Positions 28,332 through 36,511 of a stretch of 64,000 bases of DNA are shown here, piece after piece. This DNA comes from Pseudomonas trivialis. GTDB lineage: Bacteria; Pseudomonadota; Gammaproteobacteria; Pseudomonadales; Pseudomonadaceae. The position numbers were made by a program, and so were the translations under genes. The stretch is from the NCBI RefSeq assembly GCF_001439805.1, contig NZ_JYLK01000006.1, positions 248,001 to 312,000 on the forward strand, read 5' to 3'. Positions within the stretch are counted from its first letter, which is position 1. The number at the start of each line of letters is the position of its first letter. The notes under the pieces were generated by a model. It was not told where the DNA came from, made no database searches, and saw only the letters and a program-made list of their open reading frames with translations.

Positions 28332-28418
28332 CGGGAGGGGGCTTGCTTCCGACAGCCGTGGGTCAGTCCACCGCTGGAGTGACTGATCCATCGCTATCGG
28401 GAGCAAGCCCCCTCCCAC
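28332..28418. repeat. REP pair, family B copy 2
   Basis: Arms GGGAGGGGGCTTGCTTCCGA and TCGGGAGCAAGCCCCCTCCC in inverted orientation, with an interior holding GTCAG/CTGAC pieces. It lies upstream of the flhA promoter. Confidence 0.88.
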
Positions 28419-28467
28419 ATTCTGCTCTGCGTATAGGCTGGATGTGCGCCGTTGGCGCCTTGCGTCA

Positions 28468-28788
28468 TCAAGGTTTTGGTGTGGCTGATCCGATCGGCGG
28501 CAGCGCGTACGGGCCTTTGGGCCGATGGATCATGCGGAATGCCATTTGCTGGCCAATCGAAAACTCAATCCCGTCCCAATCACTTTCGTCGACAAATACC
28601 TCATCGTCCCAATCATCAGACCCAATCACCCACTCGGCCCTGATCGGATCGTAGGATTTGACAGCACCGCTATACACCTTCAACACCTTTCCCCCTGTAT
28701 ATCCCTCATAAGCTGCGTACAGTTTCCACTGCAATGGAACCGCGCACAGGCGCTGCTGGCTACTGTCAAAGTTGACAGGTAGACGCAA
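28468..28788 (-). CDS. Small unknown protein between flhB and flhA
   Basis: A reading frame of up to 106 codons with protein-like composition: an aromatic and acidic core (WKLYAAYEGYTGGKVL, WVIGSDDWDDEVFVDESDWDG) and a Pro-rich tail. It has no recognised domain, no signal peptide, no ATG and no clear ribosome site. The frame opens with TTG at 28788, and another TTG occurs about 20 codons in. It could be a lineage-specific small gene or a decayed remnant. Its stop is about 50 bases from the REP pair. Confidence 0.4.
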   Translation of the reverse strand: MRLPVNFDSSQQRLCAVPLQWKLYAAYEGYTGGKVLKVYSGAVKSYDPIRAEWVIGSDDWDDEVFVDESDWDGIEFSIGQQMAFRMIHRPKGPYALPPIGSATPKP

Positions 28789-28843
28789 CCCAACGACGAG
28801 TGGTAGAGATGTAAAAATGCGTCACTGTGGGAGCCACACAGCG

Positions 28844-29980
28844 TCAGGAATCGCGACGCAGCTCCGGCGGAATCGGCAGGTCCTTGAGCGGGTCCGGCCG
28901 TTTGCCTTTACCCGCGCGGTACTGGCGGATCTGATAGACATAGGCCAGTACCTGCGCCACGGCCAGATAAAGGCCGGCGGGGATTTCCTGGTCCAGGTCG
29001 GTGGAATAGAAGATCGAGCGCGCCAGCGCCGCCGATTCCAGCAGCAGGATGTCGTTGGCCACGGCAATTTCACGGATTTTCAGCGCAGTAAAGTCGCTGC
29101 CCTTGGCCAGCAGCATCGGCGCGCCGCCTTTTTCCGGGTCGTACTTGAGGGCGACGGCGTAGTGGGTCGGGTTGGTGATGATCACGTCGGCGTCGGGCAC
29201 CGAGGCCATCATCTTGCGCTGGGACATTTCACGCTGCAGCTGGCGGATGCGCTGCTTGACCTCCGGCCGCCCTTCCTGGTCCTTGTGCTCGTCACGCACT
29301 TCCTGCTTGGTCATCAGCAGCTTCTTGTGGCTCTCCCACAGCTGGATCGGTGCGTCTATCGCCGCAATGATGATCAACCCGGCGGACATCCACAGCGCGC
29401 TCCAGCCCACCAACTGCACGCTGTGGATGATTGCCGACTCCAGCGGCTCGTGGGCGATGCGCAGCAGGTCGTCGATATCCGACGACAACACCGCCAGCGC
29501 CACGAACAGAATCAGAATGAATTTGGCCAGGGCCTTGAGCAACTCCACCAGCGCCTTGGTGGAAAACATGCGTTTGAGCCCTGCCCCCGGGTTCATGCGA
29601 CTGAACTTGGGCGCCATACTGCTGGCGGCGAACAGCCAGCCTCCCAGCGCCACCGGGCCGATCAACGCAGCCAGCAACAAGGTAATCAGGATCGGCAGCA
29701 CCGCCAACAGCGCGATATTGCCCGAATGCATCAGGTACTGACCCATGGCATCGGGATTGAGCAGCACCTCGCGCGGCAGGCTGAAGTTGTATTTCATCAA
29801 CTCCAGCAAATCCAGGGCCAGGCCGCCGCCATAGATCAGCAGGGCGCCGGAACCGGCCATCATGGTGGCGACGGTGTTGAGTTCCTTGGAGCGGGCGATC
29901 TCGCCCTTTTCACGGGAGTCCTTTTTGCGTTTCTCCGTGGGGTCTTCTGTCTTGTCCTGACCACTCTCGCTCTCGGCCAT
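28844..29980 (-). CDS. flhB: FlhB, export gate and substrate-specificity switch
   Basis: A 378-residue protein. The charged N-terminus (DKTEDPTEKRKKDSREKGEIARSKEL) is typical, four membrane helices follow, and the cytoplasmic domain carries the self-cleavage motif NPTHYAVAL. FlhB with FliK switches export from hook to filament proteins. It is the last gene of the fliL-flhB run, three bases after fliR. Confidence 0.95.
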   Translation of the reverse strand: MAESESGQDKTEDPTEKRKKDSREKGEIARSKELNTVATMMAGSGALLIYGGGLALDLLELMKYNFSLPREVLLNPDAMGQYLMHSGNIALLAVLPILITLLLAALIGPVALGGWLFAASSMAPKFSRMNPGAGLKRMFSTKALVELLKALAKFILILFVALAVLSSDIDDLLRIAHEPLESAIIHSVQLVGWSALWMSAGLIIIAAIDAPIQLWESHKKLLMTKQEVRDEHKDQEGRPEVKQRIRQLQREMSQRKMMASVPDADVIITNPTHYAVALKYDPEKGGAPMLLAKGSDFTALKIREIAVANDILLLESAALARSIFYSTDLDQEIPAGLYLAVAQVLAYVYQIRQYRAGKGKRPDPLKDLPIPPELRRDS

Positions 29981-29983
29981 GGC

Positions 29984-30769
29984 TCAGCGCGCCCGTGCCA
30001 GGTCACGTAAAAACTGCAGGGCGTCGGTCGCCAGCGGTTGATACTGATTGAGAATGTCAGCCAGGCCGACCCAGAAAATCACCATGCCCATCACGAGGGT
30101 CAGCGGGAAACCGATGGAGAAAATGTTCAACTGCGGCGCCGCGCGCGTCATCACGCCGAACGCGATGTTCACCACCAGCAATGCGGTGATCGCCGGCAGC
30201 ACCAGCAACAGCGAGGCACCCAGCACCCAACCGAGACGCCCCACCACTTCCCAGAAATGGTTGACCACCAGCCCCGATCCCACTGGCAAGGTGGTGAAGC
30301 TTTCGGTCAGCACCTCGAACGCCACCAGATGGCCGTTCATGGCCAGAAACAGCAAGGTCACCAGCATCGTCAAAAACTGCCCGATCACTGCCGCCGAGAC
30401 GCCGTTGGTGGGGTCGACCATGGAGGCGAAGCCCATGCCCATCTGGACCGAGATGATTTGCCCGGCAACCACGAACGCCTGGAAGAACAGGCTCAGGGAA
30501 AAACCCAGCATGGCGCCAATCAGCACCTGCTCGGCAATCAGCAGCAAGGCGCTGAGGTCAAGGGCGTTGACCGGCGGCATCGGCGGCAGGCCGGGCACGA
30601 TCACCACCGTGATGGCCACCGCAAAATACAGACGCACACGCCGGGGAACCAGGGTGGTGCCGAACACCGGCATGGCCATCAGCATCGCCGTGACGCGAAA
30701 CAGCGGCAGGATGAACGAGGCCACCCAGGTACTGATCTGGGTGTCGGTCAGCGCCAGCAGTGATTGCAT
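29984..30769 (-). CDS. fliR: FliR, flagellar export gate protein
   Basis: A 261-residue polytopic membrane protein with about six helices (WVASFILPLFRVTAMLMAMPVFG, LLIAEQVLIGAMLGFSLSLFFQAFVVAGQ). The order FliP-FliQ-FliR-FlhB is the usual export-gate order. It starts five bases after fliQ. Confidence 0.94.
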   Translation of the reverse strand: MQSLLALTDTQISTWVASFILPLFRVTAMLMAMPVFGTTLVPRRVRLYFAVAITVVIVPGLPPMPPVNALDLSALLLIAEQVLIGAMLGFSLSLFFQAFVVAGQIISVQMGMGFASMVDPTNGVSAAVIGQFLTMLVTLLFLAMNGHLVAFEVLTESFTTLPVGSGLVVNHFWEVVGRLGWVLGASLLLVLPAITALLVVNIAFGVMTRAAPQLNIFSIGFPLTLVMGMVIFWVGLADILNQYQPLATDALQFLRDLARAR

Positions 30770-30773
30770 GGGC

Positions 30774-31043
30774 TCAGCCGATCAACTGCGGAATACTGCC
30801 GTACAGCTGCAGGATGTATTCCATGAAGGTTTGCACCAGCCACGGGCCGGCGACGATCAGCGTGATCAGCATCACCAGCAGGCGCGGCAGGAAGCTCAGG
30901 GTCTGTTCGTTGATCTGGGTCGCGGCCTGGAACATCGCCACCAGCAGGCCCACCAACAGGCTCGGCACCACCAGCACGGCGACCATCATGGTGGTCAGCC
31001 ACAGCGCTTCACGGAACAGGTCGACCGCTACTTCTGGCGTCAT
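30774..31043 (-). CDS. fliQ: FliQ, flagellar export gate protein
   Basis: An 89-residue two-helix membrane protein (LWLTTMMVAVLVVPSLLVGLLVAMFQAATQ and LLVMLITLIVAGPWLVQTF), the standard FliQ length. The ATG at 31043 is used; the extension to 31082 lies inside the end of fliP. It is packed between fliP and fliR. Confidence 0.95.
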   Translation of the reverse strand: MTPEVAVDLFREALWLTTMMVAVLVVPSLLVGLLVAMFQAATQINEQTLSFLPRLLVMLITLIVAGPWLVQTFMEYILQLYGSIPQLIG

Positions 31044-31047
31044 GGCC

Positions 31048-31791
31048 TCATACCCCTCCGAAACTGCCGGCCAGGGTGCCAATTATCAGCGCCCAGCCAT
31101 CCACCAGCACAAACAGCATGATCTTGAACGGCAACGAGATGATCAGCGGCGAAAGCATCATCATGCCCATGGCCATCAGCACGCTCGCCACCACCAAGTC
31201 GATGATCAGGAACGGGATGAAGATCATGAAGCCGATCTGGAATGCGGTTTTCAGCTCAGAGGTGACGAATGCCGGTACCAGGATGGTCAGCGGCGCCTGA
31301 TCCGGCGTGGCAATGTCGGTGCGCTTGGACAGTCGCACGAACAGCTCCAGGTCGCTGGAGCGGGTCTGCGACAGCATAAAGTCCTTGATCGGGCCCTGAG
31401 CCCTGTCGATCGCAACCTGGGGCGTGATGGTCTCGGCCAGATAAGGTTGCAGGGCTTGCTGGTTCACCTTGTCGAATACCGGCGCCATGATGAACATGGT
31501 CAAAAACAGCGCCATGCCGGTGAGGATCTGGTTTGACGGCGTCTGCTGCAGGCCCAGGGCCTGACGCAGGATCGAGAACACGATGATGATCCGCGTAAAG
31601 CTGGTCATCAGCATGACGAACGCCGGGATAAAACTCAGCGCGGTCATGATCAGCAAAATCTGCAGGCTGACCGAATATTCCTGCGCGCCGGCCGCGTTGG
31701 TGCCCAGGGTGATCGCCGGGATCGACAACGGGTCGGCGCCCAGCGCCAGTGGCGCGACCAGCAACAGCATGAGCGTCAATAAAACGCGCAT
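31048..31791 (-). CDS. fliP: FliP, flagellar export gate protein
   Basis: A 247-residue protein with a cleavable signal ([20 protein letters not shown]), two early membrane helices with [26 protein letters not shown], and two C-terminal helices. It forms the pore with FliQ and FliR. Its ATG overlaps the fliO stop by one base (TAATG). Confidence 0.95.
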   Translation of the reverse strand: MRVLLTLMLLLVAPLALGADPLSIPAITLGTNAAGAQEYSVSLQILLIMTALSFIPAFVMLMTSFTRIIIVFSILRQALGLQQTPSNQILTGMALFLTMFIMAPVFDKVNQQALQPYLAETITPQVAIDRAQGPIKDFMLSQTRSSDLELFVRLSKRTDIATPDQAPLTILVPAFVTSELKTAFQIGFMIFIPFLIIDLVVASVLMAMGMMMLSPLIISLPFKIMLFVLVDGWALIIGTLAGSFGGV

Positions 31792-32225
31792 TACTTCTTA
31801 TCCTTCTGATCCTTGCCCAGCAACTCCATCAGGCGCTGAGCGAATTCCGGCGTGGCAGGCGTGGGCGTGTCCACGTTCACCGGGTTCTTGAGCACGTGCA
31901 GCGGGGTGATGCGGCCCGGGGTGATGCCCAGCAAAATCTGTTCGCCGCCGACCTGCACCAGCACCAGCCGGTCACGTGGGCCGAGCGCACGCGCGCCGAT
32001 CATCTCGATCACCTGGCCGTTGCCCGGACCGATGCGCTGCATGCGACGCATCACCCAGGCCAGCACGAAGATCAGCCCCACCACCAGCAGCAACCCCAGC
32101 ACCAGTTGGGTCAGTTGCCCGCCGACACTGCTGCCGACCACGGGCGCGGCTGCCCGCGCCACAGGTTCGGCTGCGAGGGCACTCAATGGCAGCGCCAGGC
32201 ACAGTCCCGCCAGTGAATACTTCAT
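31791..32225 (-). CDS. fliO: FliO, FliP assembly factor
   Basis: A 144-residue protein with a signal-like N-terminus and one membrane helix ([25 protein letters not shown]), followed by a small cytoplasmic domain ([29 protein letters not shown]). It helps FliP assemble. One base separates it from fliN. Confidence 0.92.
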   Translation of the reverse strand: MKYSLAGLCLALPLSALAAEPVARAAAPVVGSSVGGQLTQLVLGLLLVVGLIFVLAWVMRRMQRIGPGNGQVIEMIGARALGPRDRLVLVQVGGEQILLGITPGRITPLHVLKNPVNVDTPTPATPEFAQRLMELLGKDQKDKK

Positions 32226-32226
32226 G

Positions 32227-32694
32227 TCAGCGCAACTTCTTGATGCGTTCGCTCGGGCTGATCACGTCCGTCAGACGGATGCCGAACTTCTCGTTGACCA
32301 CCACCACCTCGCCATGGGCAATCAGCGTGCCGTTGACCAGCACGTCCAGCGGCTCACCGGCCAGGCGATCCAGCTCGATCACCGAGCCCTGGTTGAGCTG
32401 CAGCAGGTTGCGAATGTTGATTTCGGTACTGCCCACTTCCATGGAGATCGACACCGGAATGTCGAGGATCACATCCAGGTTGGGGCCGTCCAGGCTCACC
32501 GGGTCATTGTTCTTCGGCACGCTGCCGAATTCTTCCATCGGCAGGCGCTTGCCGGCCGGCGCGGTGGCGGCATCGGCGGCCAGCAGCGCGTCGATATCGT
32601 CCTGGCCGACATCGCCGGTTTCTTCCAGGGCCGCTGCCCATTCGTCAGCCAGGGCCTGGTCTTCGGCAGAAGTGTTTTCGTGTTCGGTAGCCAT
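32227..32694 (-). CDS. fliN: FliN, flagellar switch protein with EIDALL-like N-terminal motif
   Basis: A 155-residue protein. The C-terminal SpoA domain (DVILDIPVSISMEVGSTEINIRNLL... VLVNGTLIAHGEVVVVNEKFGIRLTDVI) forms the switch C-ring. The N-terminal acidic extension contains QDDIDALL (residues 31-38), nearly the same as the CheY-binding SQDEIDALL of FliM. The ATG at 32694 has GAGGA six bases upstream. It lies between fliM and fliO. Confidence 0.94.
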   Translation of the reverse strand: MATEHENTSAEDQALADEWAAALEETGDVGQDDIDALLAADAATAPAGKRLPMEEFGSVPKNNDPVSLDGPNLDVILDIPVSISMEVGSTEINIRNLLQLNQGSVIELDRLAGEPLDVLVNGTLIAHGEVVVVNEKFGIRLTDVISPSERIKKLR

Positions 32695-32736
32695 TACATG
32701 TCCTCGGCGAAGCAAATATTCATAAAAAAAGAGGGA

Positions 32737-33705
32737 TCAGCGCCGGTTGATCGGCTCGATCACCTGCAGCGCCAGGTTGCCCTTGTGGGAACCAAGCTTG
32801 ACCTTGAACGACGGCACGCCGTTGGCGCGCATGATCATTTCTTCCGGCAGCTCGACCGGAATCACGTCGCCGGGCTGCATGTGCAGAATATCGCGCAGGC
32901 GCAACTGGCGACGGGCCACGGTGGCGCTCAGGGGTACGTCGACGTCGAGCAAATCCTCGCGCAGAGCCTTGACCCAGCGTTCGTCCTGATCGTCCAGGTC
33001 GGACTGGAAACCAGCGTCGAGCATCTCGCGCACCGGTTCGATCATCGAGTACGGCATGGTCACGTGCAGATCGCCGCCACCGCCGTCGAGTTCGATGTGG
33101 AAAGTCGACACCACAATGGCCTCGCTCGGTCCAACGATGTTGGCCATGGCCGGGTTCACTTCCGAGTTGATGTACTCGAAATTGACCTCCATGACGGCCT
33201 GCCAGGCTTCCTTCAAATCGATGAAGGCCTGCTCCAGCACCATGCGCACCACACGCAATTCGGTAGGGGTGAATTCGCGGCCCTCGATCTTGGCGTGACG
33301 GCCGTCGCCGCCGAAGAAGTTGTCCACCAGCTTGAACACCAGCTTGGCGTCGAGGATGAACAGCGCGGTACCGCGCAGCGGCTTGATCTTGACCAGGTTG
33401 AGGCTGGTGGGCACGTACAGCGAGTGCACGTACTCACCGAACTTCATCACCTGCACGCCGCCCACCGCGACGTCGGCCGAACGGCGCAGCATGTTGAACA
33501 TGCTGATGCGGGTGTAGCGGGCGAAGCGTTCGTTGATCATCTCCAGGGTCGGCATGCGCCCACGGACGATTCGATCCTGACTGGTCAGGTCATAACTTTT
33601 GACGCTGCCGGGCTCGGCAACCATTTCGGTCTGTACCAGACCATCGTCCACGCCATGCAACAGCGCATCGATTTCATCCTGGGACAGCAGGTCCTGCACG
33701 GCCAT
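32737..33705 (-). CDS. fliM: FliM, flagellar motor switch protein
   Basis: A 322-residue switch protein. The N-terminal SQDEIDALL (residues 8-16) is the known CheY-phosphate docking motif. The middle CheC-like domain and C-terminal SpoA domain (GDVIPVELPEEMIMRANGVPSFKV) follow. It links CheY to rotor direction. It starts 9 bases after fliL. Confidence 0.95.
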   Translation of the reverse strand: MAVQDLLSQDEIDALLHGVDDGLVQTEMVAEPGSVKSYDLTSQDRIVRGRMPTLEMINERFARYTRISMFNMLRRSADVAVGGVQVMKFGEYVHSLYVPTSLNLVKIKPLRGTALFILDAKLVFKLVDNFFGGDGRHAKIEGREFTPTELRVVRMVLEQAFIDLKEAWQAVMEVNFEYINSEVNPAMANIVGPSEAIVVSTFHIELDGGGGDLHVTMPYSMIEPVREMLDAGFQSDLDDQDERWVKALREDLLDVDVPLSATVARRQLRLRDILHMQPGDVIPVELPEEMIMRANGVPSFKVKLGSHKGNLALQVIEPINRR

Positions 33706-33714
33706 GTCGTGATC

Positions 33715-34227
33715 CTACTGCAATACGAAATTAGTGAAGAGCACTTGCTCGACGGCGACTTTACCGAGTTCCTTCTGGGACACTTCCTGCACGCTGGCGG
33801 TGACTTTCTGGCGCAGCATTTCCTGGCCGACCGGAGTCACCAGGCTGTCGAAACCCTGAGCGGATAACAGCATCACCAGGTTGTTGCGGATCACCGGCAT
33901 ATGCACCTTGAGTGCATCCAGGTCCGCCTGGTTACGCGCCAGCAGCGTCATGCTCACCTGCAGGTAGCGTTGACGGCCGTTCTGGTTGTAGTTGGCAACA
34001 AAGGCCGGGAGCATCGGCTCGAAGATAGCCGGTTGCTTGACATTGGCGGCGGTCTCGGCAGCGGGGGCCGGCTTGCTGGCACTGCTGTGCATGATGTACC
34101 AGGTGCCGCCCACCGAAGCCCCGATGGCCAGGAGCAGGCCCAGGACAATCATCAGGATAAGCTTGAGTTTGCCCTTGCCCTTGACCTTGCCTTCGGGTGC
34201 TTGTGCTGCGTCTTCGCTCTTCGCCAT
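33715..34227 (-). CDS. fliL: FliL, stator-associated membrane protein
   Basis: A 170-residue protein with a Lys-rich cytoplasmic start, one membrane helix (LKLILMIVLGLLLAIGASVGGTWYI) and a periplasmic domain ending in KVAVEQVLFTNFVLQ. It supports stator function. It is the first gene of the fliLMNOPQR-flhB run, with a sigma54 promoter at 34278-34293. Confidence 0.94.
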   Translation of the reverse strand: MAKSEDAAQAPEGKVKGKGKLKLILMIVLGLLLAIGASVGGTWYIMHSSASKPAPAAETAANVKQPAIFEPMLPAFVANYNQNGRQRYLQVSMTLLARNQADLDALKVHMPVIRNNLVMLLSAQGFDSLVTPVGQEMLRQKVTASVQEVSQKELGKVAVEQVLFTNFVLQ

Positions 34228-34277
34228 GCCAATAATCCGTCACTATTCGGGGATTCATAGATCTACGGGAAGGCAAG

Positions 34278-34293
34278 AGCAAGTGTTATGCCA
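34278..34293 (-). promoter_or_regulatory. Sigma54 promoter of the fliL operon
   Basis: The minus strand reads TGGCATAACACTTGCT: GG, 10 bases, GC. It lies 50 bases upstream of fliL. Confidence 0.85.
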
Positions 34294-34323
34294 GAATTGT
34301 CTGGTAGACAGGCACATATTCCT

Positions 34324-34410
34324 GTGAGAAGGGGCTGGCTCCCGATAGCGGTGGTTCATTGCCACATACAGTGACCGACACGCGGCTATCGGGAGCAAGC
34401 CCCCTCCCAC
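34324..34410. repeat. REP pair, family B copy 3
   Basis: A left arm GTGAGAAGGGGCTGGCTCCC (with changes) and a right arm GGGAGCAAGCCCCCTCCCAC, inverted, between the fliK stop and the fliL promoter. Confidence 0.85.
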
Positions 34411-34432
34411 AGTTGATCGGCACAGGCCGAAA

Positions 34433-35782
34433 TCAGGCGTAATAATCGACAGCGCTGGAGCCAATCACGCTGGTCGTTACCGGCGCGACAGCGGCGCTCA
34501 CTTCATCCTGCTCAGCCGCATCGCCACGGCCCCCCCGCCCACCGCCGCCACTCACACCGCGCATTTGGCTCTGCTGCTGCTGTTGCTGCTCCTGGCCTCG
34601 AGACTGGTCGGACACGTTCACGTCCACCTGGCCCATGCCCTGCTGGGCGAACATCTCGCGCAGACGGCCGGACTGGCTTTCCAACGCTTCACGGACCACG
34701 GCGTGGCCGCTCATGAACGTCACCTGGGCCTGCTGGTCCGGTGTCATGTTGACCTTGATATCCAGGCGCCCCAGCTCGGCAGGCTGCAACTGGATCTCGG
34801 CCGACTTGAGGTTGGCGCTGGAGAGGTACATCACGCGGTTGACCACCTCTTCGGTCCAGCCGCTCTGGTGCATTGCCAGCGGTGCGTTGGCTACGGGCGG
34901 CAGCGCATTGGCGGTTTTCGGCGTGGCGGCCTGGGTCAGCGCGGCCAGGCGATCGGCGAAGTTATCGACCCGGGTATCGCTGCCGGCGTTTTTCAGGTCC
35001 TTGAGGCCGTCATCGATCAACGCGCCAAAAGCCTTCTCGCCACCCTGATGGGTGCTGTCCTTGGCGGCTTGCTGGTCCACCAGGGTGGCCATGCCGGCGG
35101 CGAAGGTCTGCGCGGCGGTAGGCTGATCCTGGGTGGTGGTCGGTGCGCCCTTCTGCGGCGCCTGGCTGGTGGCTGACACGTGACCACCCTGCTCCATCGC
35201 CAGGCGCACGGCGGGCATGTCGTCCAGCGGGTCGGCGGCGGGGTCGAAGGCAGGCTTGGCGGCATCGGTTGCCGCGACAGGCGCTGCGACCGCGGGTTGC
35301 GTTTTGTCAGCCTTGTCGGGCTTGGCGGCAGCCGGGGCCGGGGTTTCCGGCGGCACCGGCACAGCAACCACCGGCGTCAGCGTGGCCACCAGGGCCGGAT
35401 CGACCACCGGATCGGCCGGTGGCTGTTGTGCCAGGGCCGGGTCGGCAGGTTTGTCGTCGTCGCTGCTGGCGCTGTCGTCGGACTTGGCCGGCGGCGCGGC
35501 AGGCAAGGGTTTGCCGCTATCGGCAACCGCCGGCGTGCTGGCGGCAGGCTTGTCGCTGTCGGCAACAGGCTTGGCCGGGGCCTCGACCGGCTTGTCCCGC
35601 ATGGGTTTGGCCGCGCTGGTGTCGGGTTTTACGGTAGGTTTGGGTGCCTGGTTGGCGAACACTTGAGCGAAGCCAGGGCCTTTGTCCCGTGGGTCCGCCG
35701 CCACTGAAGGTGAAAGGGCGACGGGCGCTTGAGGCTTGGCCGCAGGGGCAGCCTGAAGAAGGGAGTTGGGGGCGACTGGCAT
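34433..35782 (-). CDS. fliK: FliK, hook-length control protein
   Basis: A secreted ruler protein of about 449 residues. A long Pro/Ala/Lys/Asp-rich N-terminal half is followed by a Flg_hook C-terminal domain (LQLQPAELGRLDIKVNMTPDQQAQVTF... SGRLREMFAQQGM) and a Gln/Gly-rich tail. The start at 35782 (MPVAPN) is chosen because GGAG lies nine bases upstream and the sigma54 promoter (35834-35849) then leaves a leader of about 40 bases. ATGs at 35803 and 35812 are in frame but lack a ribosome site. Confidence 0.9.
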   Translation of the reverse strand: MPVAPNSLLQAAPAAKPQAPVALSPSVAADPRDKGPGFAQVFANQAPKPTVKPDTSAAKPMRDKPVEAPAKPVADSDKPAASTPAVADSGKPLPAAPPAKSDDSASSDDDKPADPALAQQPPADPVVDPALVATLTPVVAVPVPPETPAPAAAKPDKADKTQPAVAAPVAATDAAKPAFDPAADPLDDMPAVRLAMEQGGHVSATSQAPQKGAPTTTQDQPTAAQTFAAGMATLVDQQAAKDSTHQGGEKAFGALIDDGLKDLKNAGSDTRVDNFADRLAALTQAATPKTANALPPVANAPLAMHQSGWTEEVVNRVMYLSSANLKSAEIQLQPAELGRLDIKVNMTPDQQAQVTFMSGHAVVREALESQSGRLREMFAQQGMGQVDVNVSDQSRGQEQQQQQQSQMRGVSGGGGRGGRGDAAEQDEVSAAVAPVTTSVIGSSAVDYYA

Positions 35783-35833
35783 AAGTAGGGTCTCCAACTG
35801 CATGGGGGTCATGGGATGCAGTTATGGAGATAT

Positions 35834-35849
35834 AGCAAGAGTTGGGCCA
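35834..35849 (-). promoter_or_regulatory. Sigma54 promoter of fliK
   Basis: The minus strand reads TGGCCCAACTCTTGCT: GG, 10 bases, GC, with the TTGCT -12 element. The predicted start lies near 35823. Confidence 0.8.
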
Positions 35850-35999
35850 GGTTGGGTATATGTCCGTTATTTGGATAATGGCTGATAGTGGTTCCGCCCT
35901 TACGGCGGCTCACTTTTGAAAAGCGCAAAAGCACGCAAATGCGCTTGCTCAAAGCAGATCAAAAGCAGGTGATAGCCATCAGACAAATGGAGATCCACT

Positions 36000-36086
36000 G
36001 TGGGAGGGGGCTTGCTCCCGATGAGGGTGTGTCAGCTACCCATAAGCTGACTGACACTCAGCCATCGGGAGCACGCCCCCTCCCAC
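36000..36086. repeat. REP pair, family B copy 4
   Basis: Arms GTGGGAGGGGGCTTGCTCCC and its near-complement (one change, CACGC for CAAGC). Together with the fliK promoter it accounts for the 360-base gap between fliK and hptB; nothing else was seen there. Confidence 0.9.
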
Positions 36087-36142
36087 AGTTTGTACAGCGT
36101 TCGGCAAACAATCCCATCCCCGCCGCAAGGGCGCAAACCCAA

Positions 36143-36481
36143 TCACCCCACAAAAACCCGCCGCAGCTCCCCTTCATACATCGCCCGAACCACAGCAAAC
36201 TCCCGGTCAATCTGATCCACCAGCCCGCCAATATCCCCCGCCGACGCCATCTCCAACCGCTGGCACAACAAGGCCAACCGCACCGCCCCCAGATTCCCGC
36301 TGCTTCCTTTGAAACTGTGCGCAATCTGCCGCAATGCCTGCGTATCACCACGCGCCGTGCGCAACGCCTTCACCCGTTCTTCGGAGTCATGCAAAAAGGT
36401 ATCCAGCAACCGCGGATACTCCCCCTCCATCACCTCCTGCAAACCCGCCAGCACCTGCGGGTCCATATGAACATCAATCAC
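36143..36481 (-). CDS. hptB: HptB-like histidine phosphotransfer protein
   Basis: A 112-residue four-helix HPt domain with the phospho-His in QIAHSFKGSSGNLGA (His55). In P. aeruginosa HptB passes phosphate to HsbR and thereby controls swarming versus biofilm through HsbA. Here it lies 30 bases downstream of the HsbR-like gene on the same strand. The role is inferred from family and context. Confidence 0.88.
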   Translation of the reverse strand: MIDVHMDPQVLAGLQEVMEGEYPRLLDTFLHDSEERVKALRTARGDTQALRQIAHSFKGSSGNLGAVRLALLCQRLEMASAGDIGGLVDQIDREFAVVRAMYEGELRRVFVG

Positions 36482-36511
36482 TTGCTCGCTCCTTGATCAA
36501 GAATCGCCGGA

